Source: Polyangiaceae bacterium
GTDB taxonomy: Bacteria > Myxococcota_A > Polyangia > Polyangiales > Polyangiaceae
Assembly (NCBI GenBank): GCA_013361525.1
Contig: JABFXY010000103.1
Location: 1-64,000, forward strand
DNA length: 64,000 nucleotides
Reading direction: 5' to 3'
Under the pieces are notes generated by a model. That model ran no database searches. It was given only the letters and a program-made list of their open reading frames with translations, and was not told where the DNA came from. The position numbers were made by a program, and so were the translations under genes. Position 1 is the first letter of the stretch. The number at the start of each line of letters is the position of its first letter. This document shows, piece by piece, positions 18,727 to 27,532 of the stretch.

Positions 18727-19355
18727 CGCCCGCTGCTCGCCGCTTGCTCGCTGCCTGCGCGCTCGTCGCGGCCTGCGACGGTGAGCGCGAGCAGCCCGGC
18801 GTCGTCGACAGGCCGACCCCGATCTCGATCGGCGCAGGGACGGGGGAAGGAAACCCCACCGGCGGTCAAGGCGGTGCAGGCGCGCAAGGCGCCGGCGGCA
18901 CGCCGGCGGTCGGTGGCTTCGGCGGAAGTGGTCCCGTTGTGTTCCAGGCCTGCGGCTGCGCGCTCGAGGCGCTCAACATCGACAACGCAGAGTGCGGTGA
19001 CTGCGTCGACGAGAGCCTCTCCACCTCTCCCTGCTTCGATCTGTACGACGACTGCTTGATCGATCCCGACTGCCTCGACGCTGATCAACGCTTCCGTCAG
19101 AACTGCGACGACGACCGCACGCGCGCGTGTGCCGAGGCGCAGCTGGCGGGTGTTCCGGAAGCCTCGATTCAGCGCTTCGTCGCGTACTTCACCTGCCTCT
19201 GCGGCGGATGCCCTGCCTGCACGCCCAGCAACCAGCCCGGTGAAGGCGGATTTGCAGGAGCAGGCGGCGCGGGCGGCTTCGGCGGAAGTCCCGTCGGCGG
19301 CGCGGGCGGTCAGGGCGGCGCGGGCTTCGACGGTACGTGCGTCTTCGTTCCGTAG
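18723..19355 (+). CDS. Cys-rich lipoprotein with flanking Gly-rich linkers
   Basis: 210 residues from a GTG overlapping the preceding stop. The lipobox LVAAC (Cys18) leads into CDGEREQPGVVDRPTPIS, clearly paralogous to the upstream protein. A Gly linker spans about 40-70, a Cys-rich core about 76-165 (CGCALEAL, CGDCVDES, PCFDLYDDC, DPDC, NCDDD, RACAEA, CLCGGCPACT), then a second Gly-rich tail. The even number and clustering of Cys suggest disulfides in the periplasm or on the surface. Function unknown. The downstream SUMF1-like gene overlaps by 19 bases. Confidence 0.7.
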   Translation: MTPAARRLLAACALVAACDGEREQPGVVDRPTPISIGAGTGEGNPTGGQGGAGAQGAGGTPAVGGFGGSGPVVFQACGCALEALNIDNAECGDCVDESLSTSPCFDLYDDCLIDPDCLDADQRFRQNCDDDRTRACAEAQLAGVPEASIQRFVAYFTCLCGGCPACTPSNQPGEGGFAGAGGAGGFGGSPVGGAGGQGGAGFDGTCVFVP

Positions 19356-20131
19356 CGACGCTGGTCGCGCTCGCGGTCGCGCCCCACGCGACATCCTGCG
19401 CGACCGCCGAGCCCACGACGGCCGATCCTCCGCGCGCCGAGCGGGCGCAGCTCGCACCGAGCGCACTTCAGGTGCCCGACTCGACGCCGTTGCAGGAACC
19501 GACCGCCGGCGCGAGCGTCACGCTCGCCTCCGCAGACGCTCCGACGATCGCGGGCCCGTGCCCCGCCGACATGGTCGACGTGAAGGTCGCGTGCATCGAT
19601 CGCTTCGAGGCCCCGAACGAAAAGGGAGCGGCGCCGCTCCTCATGCAATCGGTGAAGGACGGCGAGACGTGGTGCAAACAACGTGGCAAGCGCCTGTGCA
19701 CCGAGGACGAGTGGGATCGCGCGTGTGAAGGCCCTTCCGGCAAAGCGTTCCCCTACGGCGCCAAATACGAGGCGAGCCGATGCAACGACGACGGGAAGTT
19801 CATCGCGCCCAGCTGGAAGAAGCTCGGGCGATGGCCGGGGGCCGAAGCCGACGCCGAGATGAAGCGGCTCGATCAGTCCGAGCCGAGCGGCGCCCGTGCG
19901 GGCTGCGTCTCCGACGAGGGTGTGTTCGATCTCACCGGCAATGTCGGCGAGTGGGTCGTCCGCACGAAGGACAACGAGACCAACTACTCGCACGTCGTCA
20001 AAGGCTGCTTCTGGGGGCGCTGCTTTCGCCCTCCGCACACGCCGTCGTGCGAGTACGTGAACTACGCGCACCCGGCGGGTTACCGCAGCTACGAGCTCGG
20101 CTTTCGGTGCTGTAAAGACCGATCGAAGTGA
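19337..20131 (+). CDS. Secreted SUMF1/FGE-like domain protein
   Basis: 264 residues from a GTG inside the end of the preceding gene. The N-terminus has a signal sequence with a possible lipobox (HATSC). The rest is a formylglycine-generating-enzyme-type sulfatase-modifying factor fold: MVDVKVACIDRFEAP, RLCTEDEWDRACEG, FPYG, FDLTGNVGEWV and the closing YELGFRCC. True FGE enzymes need a specific active-site Cys pair near the C-terminus; that cannot be confirmed here, and many myxobacterial members are probably binding rather than catalytic proteins. It appears to end an operon of three overlapping lipoprotein-type genes. Confidence 0.8.
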   Translation: MRLRSVATLVALAVAPHATSCATAEPTTADPPRAERAQLAPSALQVPDSTPLQEPTAGASVTLASADAPTIAGPCPADMVDVKVACIDRFEAPNEKGAAPLLMQSVKDGETWCKQRGKRLCTEDEWDRACEGPSGKAFPYGAKYEASRCNDDGKFIAPSWKKLGRWPGAEADAEMKRLDQSEPSGARAGCVSDEGVFDLTGNVGEWVVRTKDNETNYSHVVKGCFWGRCFRPPHTPSCEYVNYAHPAGYRSYELGFRCCKDRSK

Positions 20132-20141
20132 CGTGCGCGCG

Positions 20142-21668
20142 TCAGCGGTATTGCTCGACGTCGATGCCGTAGCGCTTCAGCCAGCGGTGCACCTGCATCC
20201 GCTCTTTGCCGAACTCGCGTCCGACGGCCGCGACGTTGCCGCGGTGATGGGCGAGCAGCGCGCGGAGCTCTTGCTCGCTCGGCGTACCGGTTCGCAACTG
20301 CCGAGGCGGCGCTTGGCCGACGTGTGAGGGCACGAGCGGCGACGGTGTCGTCGCGCGGATCGCCTCGCGGACCGCGGAGGTGTCCTCGCCGGTGTAGCCG
20401 TGCGGCTGGGTCTCGTAGCGTGCGACCGCCGTGGGACCGTTTTGATACAAGCCGCCGTCGGCCGTGCGGACCGCGTACTCCGCCATCGCCAGCTTGATCG
20501 GGTCGGGCAAGTGCGGTGCGTCGAGCGTCGGTCCGTCCGCGAGCGCGACCGCGCGTTTGATCGCGGCCTCGAGCTCTCGCACGTTGAAGGGCCAGTCGTA
20601 ATGCAACAGCCCCGTCATGAACGAGAAGGTCATCGGCAGCTCGGCCCGCCCGTGGCGCGTGAGCATGTTGCGCGTGAGCCCGTAGATGTCCTCTTTTCGC
20701 TCGCGGAGCGGCGGCAGAACGAGGCTGTACTCGTTGAGGCGCGCGAAGAGGTCGCCGCGGAAGCGATCATCCTTCTGCAGCGCGGCGAGGTTGCGGTGCG
20801 TCGCGCAGACGATCCGCACGTCGACGCGCTCGGGGCTCGTCGCGCCGACGGGGATGATCTCCTTCGATTGGAGGACGCGTAGGAGCTTTGCTTGGGCCTC
20901 GAGCGGCATGTCGCCGATCTCGTCGAGGAACAACGTGCCGCCGTCCGCGGCCTTCACGATGCCGGCTTTGTCGCGATCGGCGCCGCTGAAAGCGCCGCGC
21001 TTGTAGCCGAAGAGCTCGCTCTCGAGCAGCGATGCCGGGATCGCCGCGCAGTTGACGGCCTGGAATGCGCCGCGGCGGTTGCTCGCCGCGTGCAGCTCGC
21101 GCGCGAACAGCTCCTTGCCGGTGCCGCTCTCGCCGAGCACGACGACCGAGATCTCGCTCTTCGCGACGCGCTGCAGCGCGCGAAGGAGCATGCGGATCTG
21201 GAAGCCTCCGGCGATGCCGGTGAGGGTCGGGTTCTCGATACCGCCGCCGTCTGCGCGGCCGTCGATGCGGTAGCGCGCGTAGCTCTCCGCGCCGGCCGCG
21301 ACGAACTTGAAGATGGCGTCGCCGACGCGGATCTCGTGCAGGTCCTCGAGGGGCAATTCGGTGATGAACTGGCCGTCGACCAGCGTGCCGTTGCGGCTCC
21401 CCATGTCCGAGATCAGCCACTGACCGTCTTTGAAGCGGATGCGAGCGTGCTGCCGGGAGACCGCACCCTCGGGGACGCAGATGCTCGAGCTCGGATCTCG
21501 TCCGATGATGAGGTCGCGCTCGGACAGCAGGTACGCGGGCGAAAAATGATCGAACGACGGCGCGTACAGCAAGACCAAGCCGGCGCGGGTCCCGCGCGAG
21601 AGGTCCGGCGACGCTTGTGCGCCGTATCGGTTCATCGACGCGGTGGTCCGCGGCGGACGCTCAGCCAT
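20142..21668 (-). CDS. FHA-domain sigma54-dependent transcriptional activator
   Basis: 508 residues with three parts: an FHA domain at about 50-115 (IIGRDPSSSICV, SRQHARI, GSRNGTLVDG), a sigma54 activator AAA+ domain at about 150-385, and a Fis-type helix-turn-helix at the C-terminus (about 465-505, VAAVGREFGKERMQVHRWLKR). Walker A is GESGTGKE (179-186) and Walker B GGTLFLDEIGD. The sigma54-contact loop reads GAFSGA (225-230) instead of GAFTGA, a conservative change found in some functional activators. FHA input implies control by threonine phosphorylation. It is convergent with the SUMF1-like gene, and its targets are unknown. Confidence 0.94.
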   Translation of the reverse strand: MAERPPRTTASMNRYGAQASPDLSRGTRAGLVLLYAPSFDHFSPAYLLSERDLIIGRDPSSSICVPEGAVSRQHARIRFKDGQWLISDMGSRNGTLVDGQFITELPLEDLHEIRVGDAIFKFVAAGAESYARYRIDGRADGGGIENPTLTGIAGGFQIRMLLRALQRVAKSEISVVVLGESGTGKELFARELHAASNRRGAFQAVNCAAIPASLLESELFGYKRGAFSGADRDKAGIVKAADGGTLFLDEIGDMPLEAQAKLLRVLQSKEIIPVGATSPERVDVRIVCATHRNLAALQKDDRFRGDLFARLNEYSLVLPPLRERKEDIYGLTRNMLTRHGRAELPMTFSFMTGLLHYDWPFNVRELEAAIKRAVALADGPTLDAPHLPDPIKLAMAEYAVRTADGGLYQNGPTAVARYETQPHGYTGEDTSAVREAIRATTPSPLVPSHVGQAPPRQLRTGTPSEQELRALLAHHRGNVAAVGREFGKERMQVHRWLKRYGIDVEQYR

Positions 21669-21742
21669 GCGCCGTGCAGGATAGCGCGACCTGGCACCGC
21701 GTGGACGCGAGACGCCAAAAGCGGCGCTAGGATGCTTTTCCC

Positions 21743-22582
21743 ATGCGCCCCGAGGAGCTCACTGTCGCGAGTATTCAGCTGTCGAGCCAAGACGCCGTCG
21801 ACCAGAACCTCGATGCGGCGTTCGGGCTGGTGAGGCGCGCTACGGCGCGAGGCGCACAGCTGGTCGTGTTGCCCGAGAACTTCGCGTTCATGGGGCCGGA
21901 GCACGACAAACGGGCGATCGCCGAGGCCGTCCAGGCCACGGCCACCGACGCGGACGGCCCCATCGTGAGCACACTTCGCAACATGGCGCGCGACACGGGG
22001 GCGCACGTCATCGCTGGCGGAATGCCGGAGCAGAGCGGCGATCCAGAGCGGCCGTACAACACGAGTGTTGTCGTGGACCCGTCGGGCCGGGTCGTCGCGA
22101 CGTATCGCAAAATTCACCTCTTCGACGTCGAGGTGGGGGACGGACACGTCTACCGCGAGTCGGCGTCGACCTCGGCGGGTGATCGCGCCGTCGTTGCGGA
22201 CGTGCGCGGTGCCGGCATCGGCCTCACCGTTTGCTACGACCTCCGTTTCCCGGAGCTCTTCCGGCGCCTGTCGGATCGAGGCGCCGTCGTGGCGACGGTC
22301 CCGGCCGCGTTCACACTCATGACCGGCAAGGACCACTGGCACGTCCTGCTTCGGGCGCGCGCGATCGAGTCGCAGATGTTCGTCGTCGCCGCGGCGCAGT
22401 GCGGCAATCACCCGCGAGGACGCCAGACCTACGGCAAATCCTGCATCATCGACCCTTGGGGCGACGTCGTCGCGCAGGCCTCGGACGGTCCCGGCTTCGT
22501 CGTGTGCACGCTCGATCTCGGTCGCGTCGACGCAGTACGTCGAACCCTTCCGAGCCTGCAGCATCGGCGTCCCATCGGGTGA
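21743..22582 (+). CDS. Nitrilase-superfamily amidase, Nit1/deaminated-glutathione-amidase type
   Basis: 279 residues of a carbon-nitrogen hydrolase. The catalytic Glu45 (LPENF), Lys123 (YRKIHLFDV) and Cys164 (VCYDLRFPEL) are all present. The segment KIHLFDVEVGDG is characteristic of the Nit1/Nit2-like branch, whose members hydrolyse omega-amides, including deaminated glutathione, as metabolite repair. Exact substrate not determinable. It is divergent from the sigma54 activator, 74 bases apart, so the intergenic region must hold both promoters. Confidence 0.88.
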   Translation: MRPEELTVASIQLSSQDAVDQNLDAAFGLVRRATARGAQLVVLPENFAFMGPEHDKRAIAEAVQATATDADGPIVSTLRNMARDTGAHVIAGGMPEQSGDPERPYNTSVVVDPSGRVVATYRKIHLFDVEVGDGHVYRESASTSAGDRAVVADVRGAGIGLTVCYDLRFPELFRRLSDRGAVVATVPAAFTLMTGKDHWHVLLRARAIESQMFVVAAAQCGNHPRGRQTYGKSCIIDPWGDVVAQASDGPGFVVCTLDLGRVDAVRRTLPSLQHRRPIG

Positions 22583-22647
22583 CGTGAGGTCGCGAGCACG
22601 ACGCGTACGACGAATACAAACAGGCCCTTGCCTTCAGGCGGGAAGGG

Positions 22648-23316
22648 ATGTTCGCTGTCGGCCCTATGCCGAGGCCGGACGCAAAAGCGATCCTCTACCG
22701 TGCGAAGGACTACCTGAAAGATCATCCCGAAGAGATCGTCCGCGCCTTGAAAGGTGCGCTCGGCATGCGCGTCGGCGTGCCGCTCGACGCGCTTCGTTAC
22801 CTCGCGCGTGAGCTCACCGGCGGGAAGAAGGCGCCGAAGGACATCGAGATCGACAGCGCGCCCCCGGGCGTTCGAGTCGCGATGACGGTCGAGGCGGTGG
22901 GCTCCACCCTGCGCGTCTCGCTCGTACTGTTCGTGGAGGAGGTCTACATCACGCCGGAGGAGATCAAGATCTCCACGCGCGTCGCGGATCTCTCCCTCAA
23001 GGTTCTCGACGGATTCCAGACGCCCGTCGCCGCGCTCATCCAGTCGGGCGCCCTCGATCTGTCGAAGCCCGGAAACCTCGTCGCGTTCGTCCCCAAGCGC
23101 CCCGCGATGATCGTCGACGCGAAAGACGATCGCATCGTCCTCGACGTCATGAAGGCGCCCAAAATCGCTGAAAACCCGAAGGTTCGGCGCGCGCTCGCGA
23201 TCGCGACGCCCGTTCTCAACGTGCGTGCGATCCGGTCGAAAGATGACCACCTCGATGTCCACCTGAAGGCGAGCTTGTCGGGCATCCCCTCTGCCTTCGC
23301 CGCTGTGCGCACGTAG
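22648..23316 (+). CDS. Conserved-looking hypothetical protein
   Basis: 222 residues; not recognised. An alternative ATG at 22666 gives MPRPDAKAILYRAKDYL and is perhaps the better start. The N-terminal ~60 residues are helical (DHPEEIVRALKGALG, GVPLDALRYLARELTGG). The rest alternates strands around PPGVRVAMTVEAVGSTLRVS and HLDVHLKASLSGIP. There is no signal peptide, membrane segment or motif. It lies between the amidase and a kinase on the same strand with short gaps, so it may be in an operon with either. Confidence 0.7.
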   Translation: MFAVGPMPRPDAKAILYRAKDYLKDHPEEIVRALKGALGMRVGVPLDALRYLARELTGGKKAPKDIEIDSAPPGVRVAMTVEAVGSTLRVSLVLFVEEVYITPEEIKISTRVADLSLKVLDGFQTPVAALIQSGALDLSKPGNLVAFVPKRPAMIVDAKDDRIVLDVMKAPKIAENPKVRRALAIATPVLNVRAIRSKDDHLDVHLKASLSGIPSAFAAVRT

Positions 23317-23355
23317 ACGACGCCCTCGCGCGCGAGTGGGCGTAGACTGCCGCTG

Positions 23356-25833
23356 GTGATGGAGCGGTCGGCTCAATCGGGGCAAGTCGGGCAGACGGGC
23401 GGAGGCCTTCCGCTCGCGTTCGAGCTGCTCGCGGAGATCGCGACGGGGCCGACCGCGCGCGTCGAGCTCTGCCGCATTCGCGCGCCGAAGGACGTCGCGG
23501 GCCGTCTGGCCGCGGTGAAGCGGCTTCACCCGCACATCGCGGAAGATCCGCAGTTTTACAGCATGTTCGTGGACGAGGTGTGGATGACCGCCGCGCTCGA
23601 CCACAAGAACATCACGCGCGTCGTGGGGTGGGGGACCGACGCGGAGGGCACGTACCTCGCGGTCGAGCTCGTCGAGGGCGTCTCGCTCGCGCGCCTGATG
23701 AAGACGGTGTTCGAGACGCGCGAAGCCTTCACCGAGCGCATGGTGGTGTACCTCGGCAACGAGCTCTGCGCGGGCCTGTCCGCCGCGCACGCGCTCCGCT
23801 CGCCGCACGGCGAGCTGCTCAACCTCGTGCACCGCGATCTCACGCCCGGCAACATCCTCGTCGGCTTCGACGGTCGCGTGCTCATCGCGGACTTCGGCCT
23901 CGCGAAGGCCAAGCAGCGCGTCACCAAAACGCTCACCGGTCTGCTCAAGGGGCATCCGCAGTACATGGCGCCGGAGCAAGCGAGCGAGAGCCCGATCGAC
24001 GCGCGCGCCGATCTCTTTTCGCTCGGGGTCGTGTTGTTCGAGCTCTTCACCGGCAAACCTCCGTGGACCGGCGCGACCGAGCTCGAGACCTTCCGCATGA
24101 TGGCGACCGAGCCTCCGGCCGACATCGCGGCGCTGCGTCCGAAGCTCGATCGCGAGCTCGTCAACGTCGTGAACCGCTTGCTCGCGAAGAACCCCGCGGA
24201 GCGGTTCTCGAACGCGAACGAGGTGCGCGATCGCCTCGCGTATTGGCTGGATGCGCACGGCTACAAAGACGACAACGCCGATGCCGTCGCGCGGTTCGTT
24301 CGGCGCAACGCCATGCGGCAGATGCGCTGGTTCGAGCGCGCCGTGGCCGGGGACTTCGTCGCCGAGGCGACGCGCGCGAAGTCGCGCCTGCTCGGTGCGC
24401 GGGCGCGCTCACAACAAGCGCCGCCGTCGCGCACGCCGAAATCGCAACCGCCGCCTGTCGCCGCCGCGGTGAAGAGCTCGCGCCGTCGCGCCGCGGCGCG
24501 ACGCGCGTCGGAGGACGCAACCGACGTCGGCGCGTGGGCGCCCGAGGAGGGAAGGCTCGAAGAGCGGCCGAGCAACGACAGCGGCGAGTGGAGCGAAGAG
24601 GTCCCGACCGTCGTCAAACCGAACGCGCACCACCCCGTATTTCGTCGCGGCGGCGGACCGGGCGCGCTCGACGTGAGTGCGGAGCTTCCGAGCTTCAGCG
24701 ACGACGACGGCGACAACCGAACGACGAGCGTCAAGCCGCAGGTGATGCTCGGGATGTACGCGCAGGCTACCCGCGCGCAGCCGCCGCGCATCGCCGAGCA
24801 AGCGGCGCCGTATGGCAAAACGGGGACGCTCGACCTGCGCAGCATCGAGAGCGCCGACTCCGACTCGAGCGAGCTGCCGACGACGCCGCAGCGTGGTGGC
24901 GTCATCCACAACCTCGACACGTGGGATCGCAGCGAGCCCATCGAGTCGATCGAACGCGGTGCCCCTGCGTCGAATGCTCCTTCGGGCCCGCTCCGCAAGT
25001 TGCCTCCGCCGCCGCCGCGCGAGGTCGATCGCACGCGCCCGACTCCGGATGCGCCGGTCGGAGGTGCCGGTCGCATCTCCGCTCTCCCGGCGCCGCCCGT
25101 TCCCCAGGCGCCCGACACAATCCCGAATGAAGTCGCCGCGGACGCTCGCCAAACCGGCGGCGCGCGCCCAGGCACGCATGGCACGCGCCGTTTGCCGCGG
25201 ACGGAGGCCGACTTCATCGCCGAAGCCGAGCGCTTCGCGCAGGCGGCAGCCCAGCGTAGGGCCGAGGCCGATGTAGCGGCGAAGGTCGCGGCGCATCGAG
25301 CCGTCCTGGCGCAGCTCGCCGCGGAGGCGGCACAGTTCACGAGCGAGGCGGTGAGGGTGGTGGCCACGCACGGTGCGCCGCACGGGATCACCCTCTTGGA
25401 GGAGGCGTACCGGCTCGAGGCGTCGATCGCGCGCGGCGACGCGCAAGCCGAAGCGATCTCCGCCGACGGTTCGGGCGTAGAGGCGTTCTCCAGGTCGTCC
25501 AGCGTTCCGCCCCCGCCTCCCGGCGCTCATTTGCACCCGGGGCGCGACGGGGCGCGTCACGAGCCCGTTGCCGGCGTGCCGTTCCACGCCATGCAAGGGC
25601 TGGGCGGGGCTGCCCACACGCCGCAGGGCCCTGGCGTTTCGGGCCATTTCTCCGCGTCGAGCGGCACCGACGCGCGCAAAGAACCGACCGCGCCCTCCCG
25701 TTATCTCTCCGGCGGCGCCCCGAACGACATGTTCGCGGGCGAGGTCTTCGGCGTGCGGGTGCCGTTCGCGCTCGCGGCCGCGCTGCTCATCGCGGTTGCG
25801 ATGGTCGTCCTGGTTTGGATCATCGTCTCTTGA
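23356..25833 (+). CDS. Membrane-anchored Ser/Thr protein kinase with long disordered tail
   Basis: 825 residues (GTG at 23356 or ATG at 23359). The kinase domain is residues about 20-300 with Lys55 (AAVKRLH), catalytic loop HRDLTPGN (159-166), DFG (179-181) and the PQYMAPE segment. The glycine loop is degenerate (EIATGPTARVEL) and the catalytic-loop Lys is replaced by Thr163, a variant recurrent in myxobacterial kinases. Residues ~340-795 are low-complexity, rich in Pro, Ala, Arg and acidic residues, with an Ala/Glu helical segment near 640-700. One transmembrane helix ends the protein (about 799-824), so the kinase is tethered by its C-terminus with almost nothing outside. Confidence 0.88.
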   Translation: MMERSAQSGQVGQTGGGLPLAFELLAEIATGPTARVELCRIRAPKDVAGRLAAVKRLHPHIAEDPQFYSMFVDEVWMTAALDHKNITRVVGWGTDAEGTYLAVELVEGVSLARLMKTVFETREAFTERMVVYLGNELCAGLSAAHALRSPHGELLNLVHRDLTPGNILVGFDGRVLIADFGLAKAKQRVTKTLTGLLKGHPQYMAPEQASESPIDARADLFSLGVVLFELFTGKPPWTGATELETFRMMATEPPADIAALRPKLDRELVNVVNRLLAKNPAERFSNANEVRDRLAYWLDAHGYKDDNADAVARFVRRNAMRQMRWFERAVAGDFVAEATRAKSRLLGARARSQQAPPSRTPKSQPPPVAAAVKSSRRRAAARRASEDATDVGAWAPEEGRLEERPSNDSGEWSEEVPTVVKPNAHHPVFRRGGGPGALDVSAELPSFSDDDGDNRTTSVKPQVMLGMYAQATRAQPPRIAEQAAPYGKTGTLDLRSIESADSDSSELPTTPQRGGVIHNLDTWDRSEPIESIERGAPASNAPSGPLRKLPPPPPREVDRTRPTPDAPVGGAGRISALPAPPVPQAPDTIPNEVAADARQTGGARPGTHGTRRLPRTEADFIAEAERFAQAAAQRRAEADVAAKVAAHRAVLAQLAAEAAQFTSEAVRVVATHGAPHGITLLEEAYRLEASIARGDAQAEAISADGSGVEAFSRSSSVPPPPPGAHLHPGRDGARHEPVAGVPFHAMQGLGGAAHTPQGPGVSGHFSASSGTDARKEPTAPSRYLSGGAPNDMFAGEVFGVRVPFALAAALLIAVAMVVLVWIIVS

Positions 25834-25870
25834 TCTGACGCGCCGAGGCTCGATACCGTCTTGTCCCCAT

Positions 25871-27388
25871 ATGAGCAAAGGCGAAGGCGACGAGTGGCTC
25901 CTCATCAATTTCGACGAACTCGTCGCGAAGCGACAAGGCCTGCCTCCGCAGATCCCGGTCCCGAAAGGGAAGTTCGAGGGACTGGCTGAAAAGGGCCTGC
26001 CCGCGAAGGAAGCGCGCACTTGGTGCAGCGACTTCCTCAACAACTCCGAGATCGGCAAGAACAGTGCGTGGCGAAAGAAGAACCGCGACCTCGTCGTCGC
26101 GATGGAGGCCTTCGTCGACACGGGCCCGCTCTGGGACAAGGCGCAGAAGGCCTTCGCCGAGAACAACTTCGAGCAGGCGATCAGCACGCTCAAGCGCATC
26201 ACGGTCCAGCACGACGGTGACCACTCCGCGAAGCTGAACCTCGCATCGGCGTACGCCAACACCGGCCAATACGAGCCGGCGCTCAAGCTCTTCAAACAGA
26301 TCTACGCGACGTACAAAGGCGACGCCGAGTTCCACGTCGCCGTCGGTCACGTGCATCTCAAGATGCAGAACAAAGACGGCGCGACCGACGAGTTCGTGAA
26401 CGCGCTCGAGGCGAAGCCGGATCACCAAGGCGCGCTCGACTCGCTCACGCAACTCGGTGTCCTCTGCAAAATCTACGAGAACCCGAAGGATGCGGCCTCG
26501 CTCATCTACGTGCGCGCCGACTCCGTCGAGTCGTACCTCACGGGTGAGTGGGACAAGGTCACCGACGCGACCGCGGCCTTCTATCTCGAGCAGATCGCGT
26601 ATCACGAGCGGGAGCGTCGCTACGGCGTCGTCATCGAGGCGGCGAACCGTGCCGTCGCCGCTTCGGGGGCCACGCCCGAGCAGCTCGAGCGGGCCGAGCT
26701 CGCGAAGATCAACGCGCTCCGTTCGCTCGAGCGCATCGACGAGGCCCTCGCCGCGGCGAAGGCTTATGTCGAGCGTGCGCCGAGCTCGGCGGGCGCGCAC
26801 GTCGAGCTCGCTCGTACCTACGGCCAGATGGGCAACACCGCCGAGGCCGAAGCCGAGGTGGAGAAGGCGCTCGCGCTCGACGCGGGTGACCTGTCCGCGC
26901 TCATGCTCAAGTTCTGGCCCGACGACCCGAACGACATTCAAGGCATCGGCGCCATGCTGCCGGACCTCGAGAAGTTCGCGAACGAGCACGCGGACGTCCC
27001 CGGCACCTGGCGCACCCTCGCGCGCGCCTACCTCGCCGTGAACCGCATCGACGAGTCGCTGGACCTCTTCAAGAAGGCCGTCGAGCTTCGCCCCGCGGAC
27101 GACGACCTCCGCAGCGAGTGGTGGGCCGAGCTCGCGAAGCAACAGCGCTACGCGGAGATCTTGAAGGACGCCGAGAAGATCGAGGACATGAAGTCCCGCG
27201 ACTGGCGCCTGCGCTGGAACGAGGCAGAAGCGTACTCGGGCCTCGGCAAGCAGATGGAAGCGCGCACCTGCTACAGCGCGATCAACTTCGACGACACCCT
27301 CCACGTCGACATCCGCCGCCGCGCCAAACGCGCCGCCAACGGCCTCGACGAAAAGATCCGCGAAGCCGGCGGCCCCGCTCCGAAGTAG
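25871..27388 (+). CDS. TPR-repeat protein
   Basis: 505 residues. The frame is open upstream into the kinase gene, but the ATG at 25871 follows the kinase stop by 37 bases and gives a natural N-terminus (MSKGEGDEWLLINFDELVAK). From about residue 95 onward it consists of helix pairs with TPR spacing (AQKAFAENNFEQAISTLKRI, LASAYANTGQYEPALKLFKQI, VGHVHLKMQNKDGATDEFVNAL, ARTYGQMGNTAEAEAEVEKAL). No signal or membrane segment. Such proteins scaffold complexes; a partnership with the upstream kinase is plausible but inferred. It ends at a tail-to-tail inverted repeat. Confidence 0.85.
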   Translation: MSKGEGDEWLLINFDELVAKRQGLPPQIPVPKGKFEGLAEKGLPAKEARTWCSDFLNNSEIGKNSAWRKKNRDLVVAMEAFVDTGPLWDKAQKAFAENNFEQAISTLKRITVQHDGDHSAKLNLASAYANTGQYEPALKLFKQIYATYKGDAEFHVAVGHVHLKMQNKDGATDEFVNALEAKPDHQGALDSLTQLGVLCKIYENPKDAASLIYVRADSVESYLTGEWDKVTDATAAFYLEQIAYHERERRYGVVIEAANRAVAASGATPEQLERAELAKINALRSLERIDEALAAAKAYVERAPSSAGAHVELARTYGQMGNTAEAEAEVEKALALDAGDLSALMLKFWPDDPNDIQGIGAMLPDLEKFANEHADVPGTWRTLARAYLAVNRIDESLDLFKKAVELRPADDDLRSEWWAELAKQQRYAEILKDAEKIEDMKSRDWRLRWNEAEAYSGLGKQMEARTCYSAINFDDTLHVDIRRRAKRAANGLDEKIREAGGPAPK

Positions 27389-27406
27389 CGCCTCGAAGAA
27401 CCCGGA

Positions 27407-27516
27407 GGGGTCGCCAAGGGCGCCAAGAGGGAGAAGGAGGGAGAGGAGGAGGTTTCAAATTCTCCTTCAAACACCCTCTTCTCCCTCTTTCTGCCCTTGG
27501 CGCTCTTGGCGACCTT
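27407..27516. repeat. Tail-to-tail inverted repeat, copy 1
   Basis: The left arm, from 27409, reads ggtcgccaagggcgccaag and continues into an A/G-rich run. The right arm, ending at 27514, reads cttggcgctcttggcgacc after a C/T-rich run. The arms pair over about 35-40 bases with few mismatches. It lies between two convergent genes (TPR protein, NADH dehydrogenase), like the three other copies in the window. Confidence 0.9.
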
Positions 27517-27532
27517 CTCTTGTCTGCCGTCC

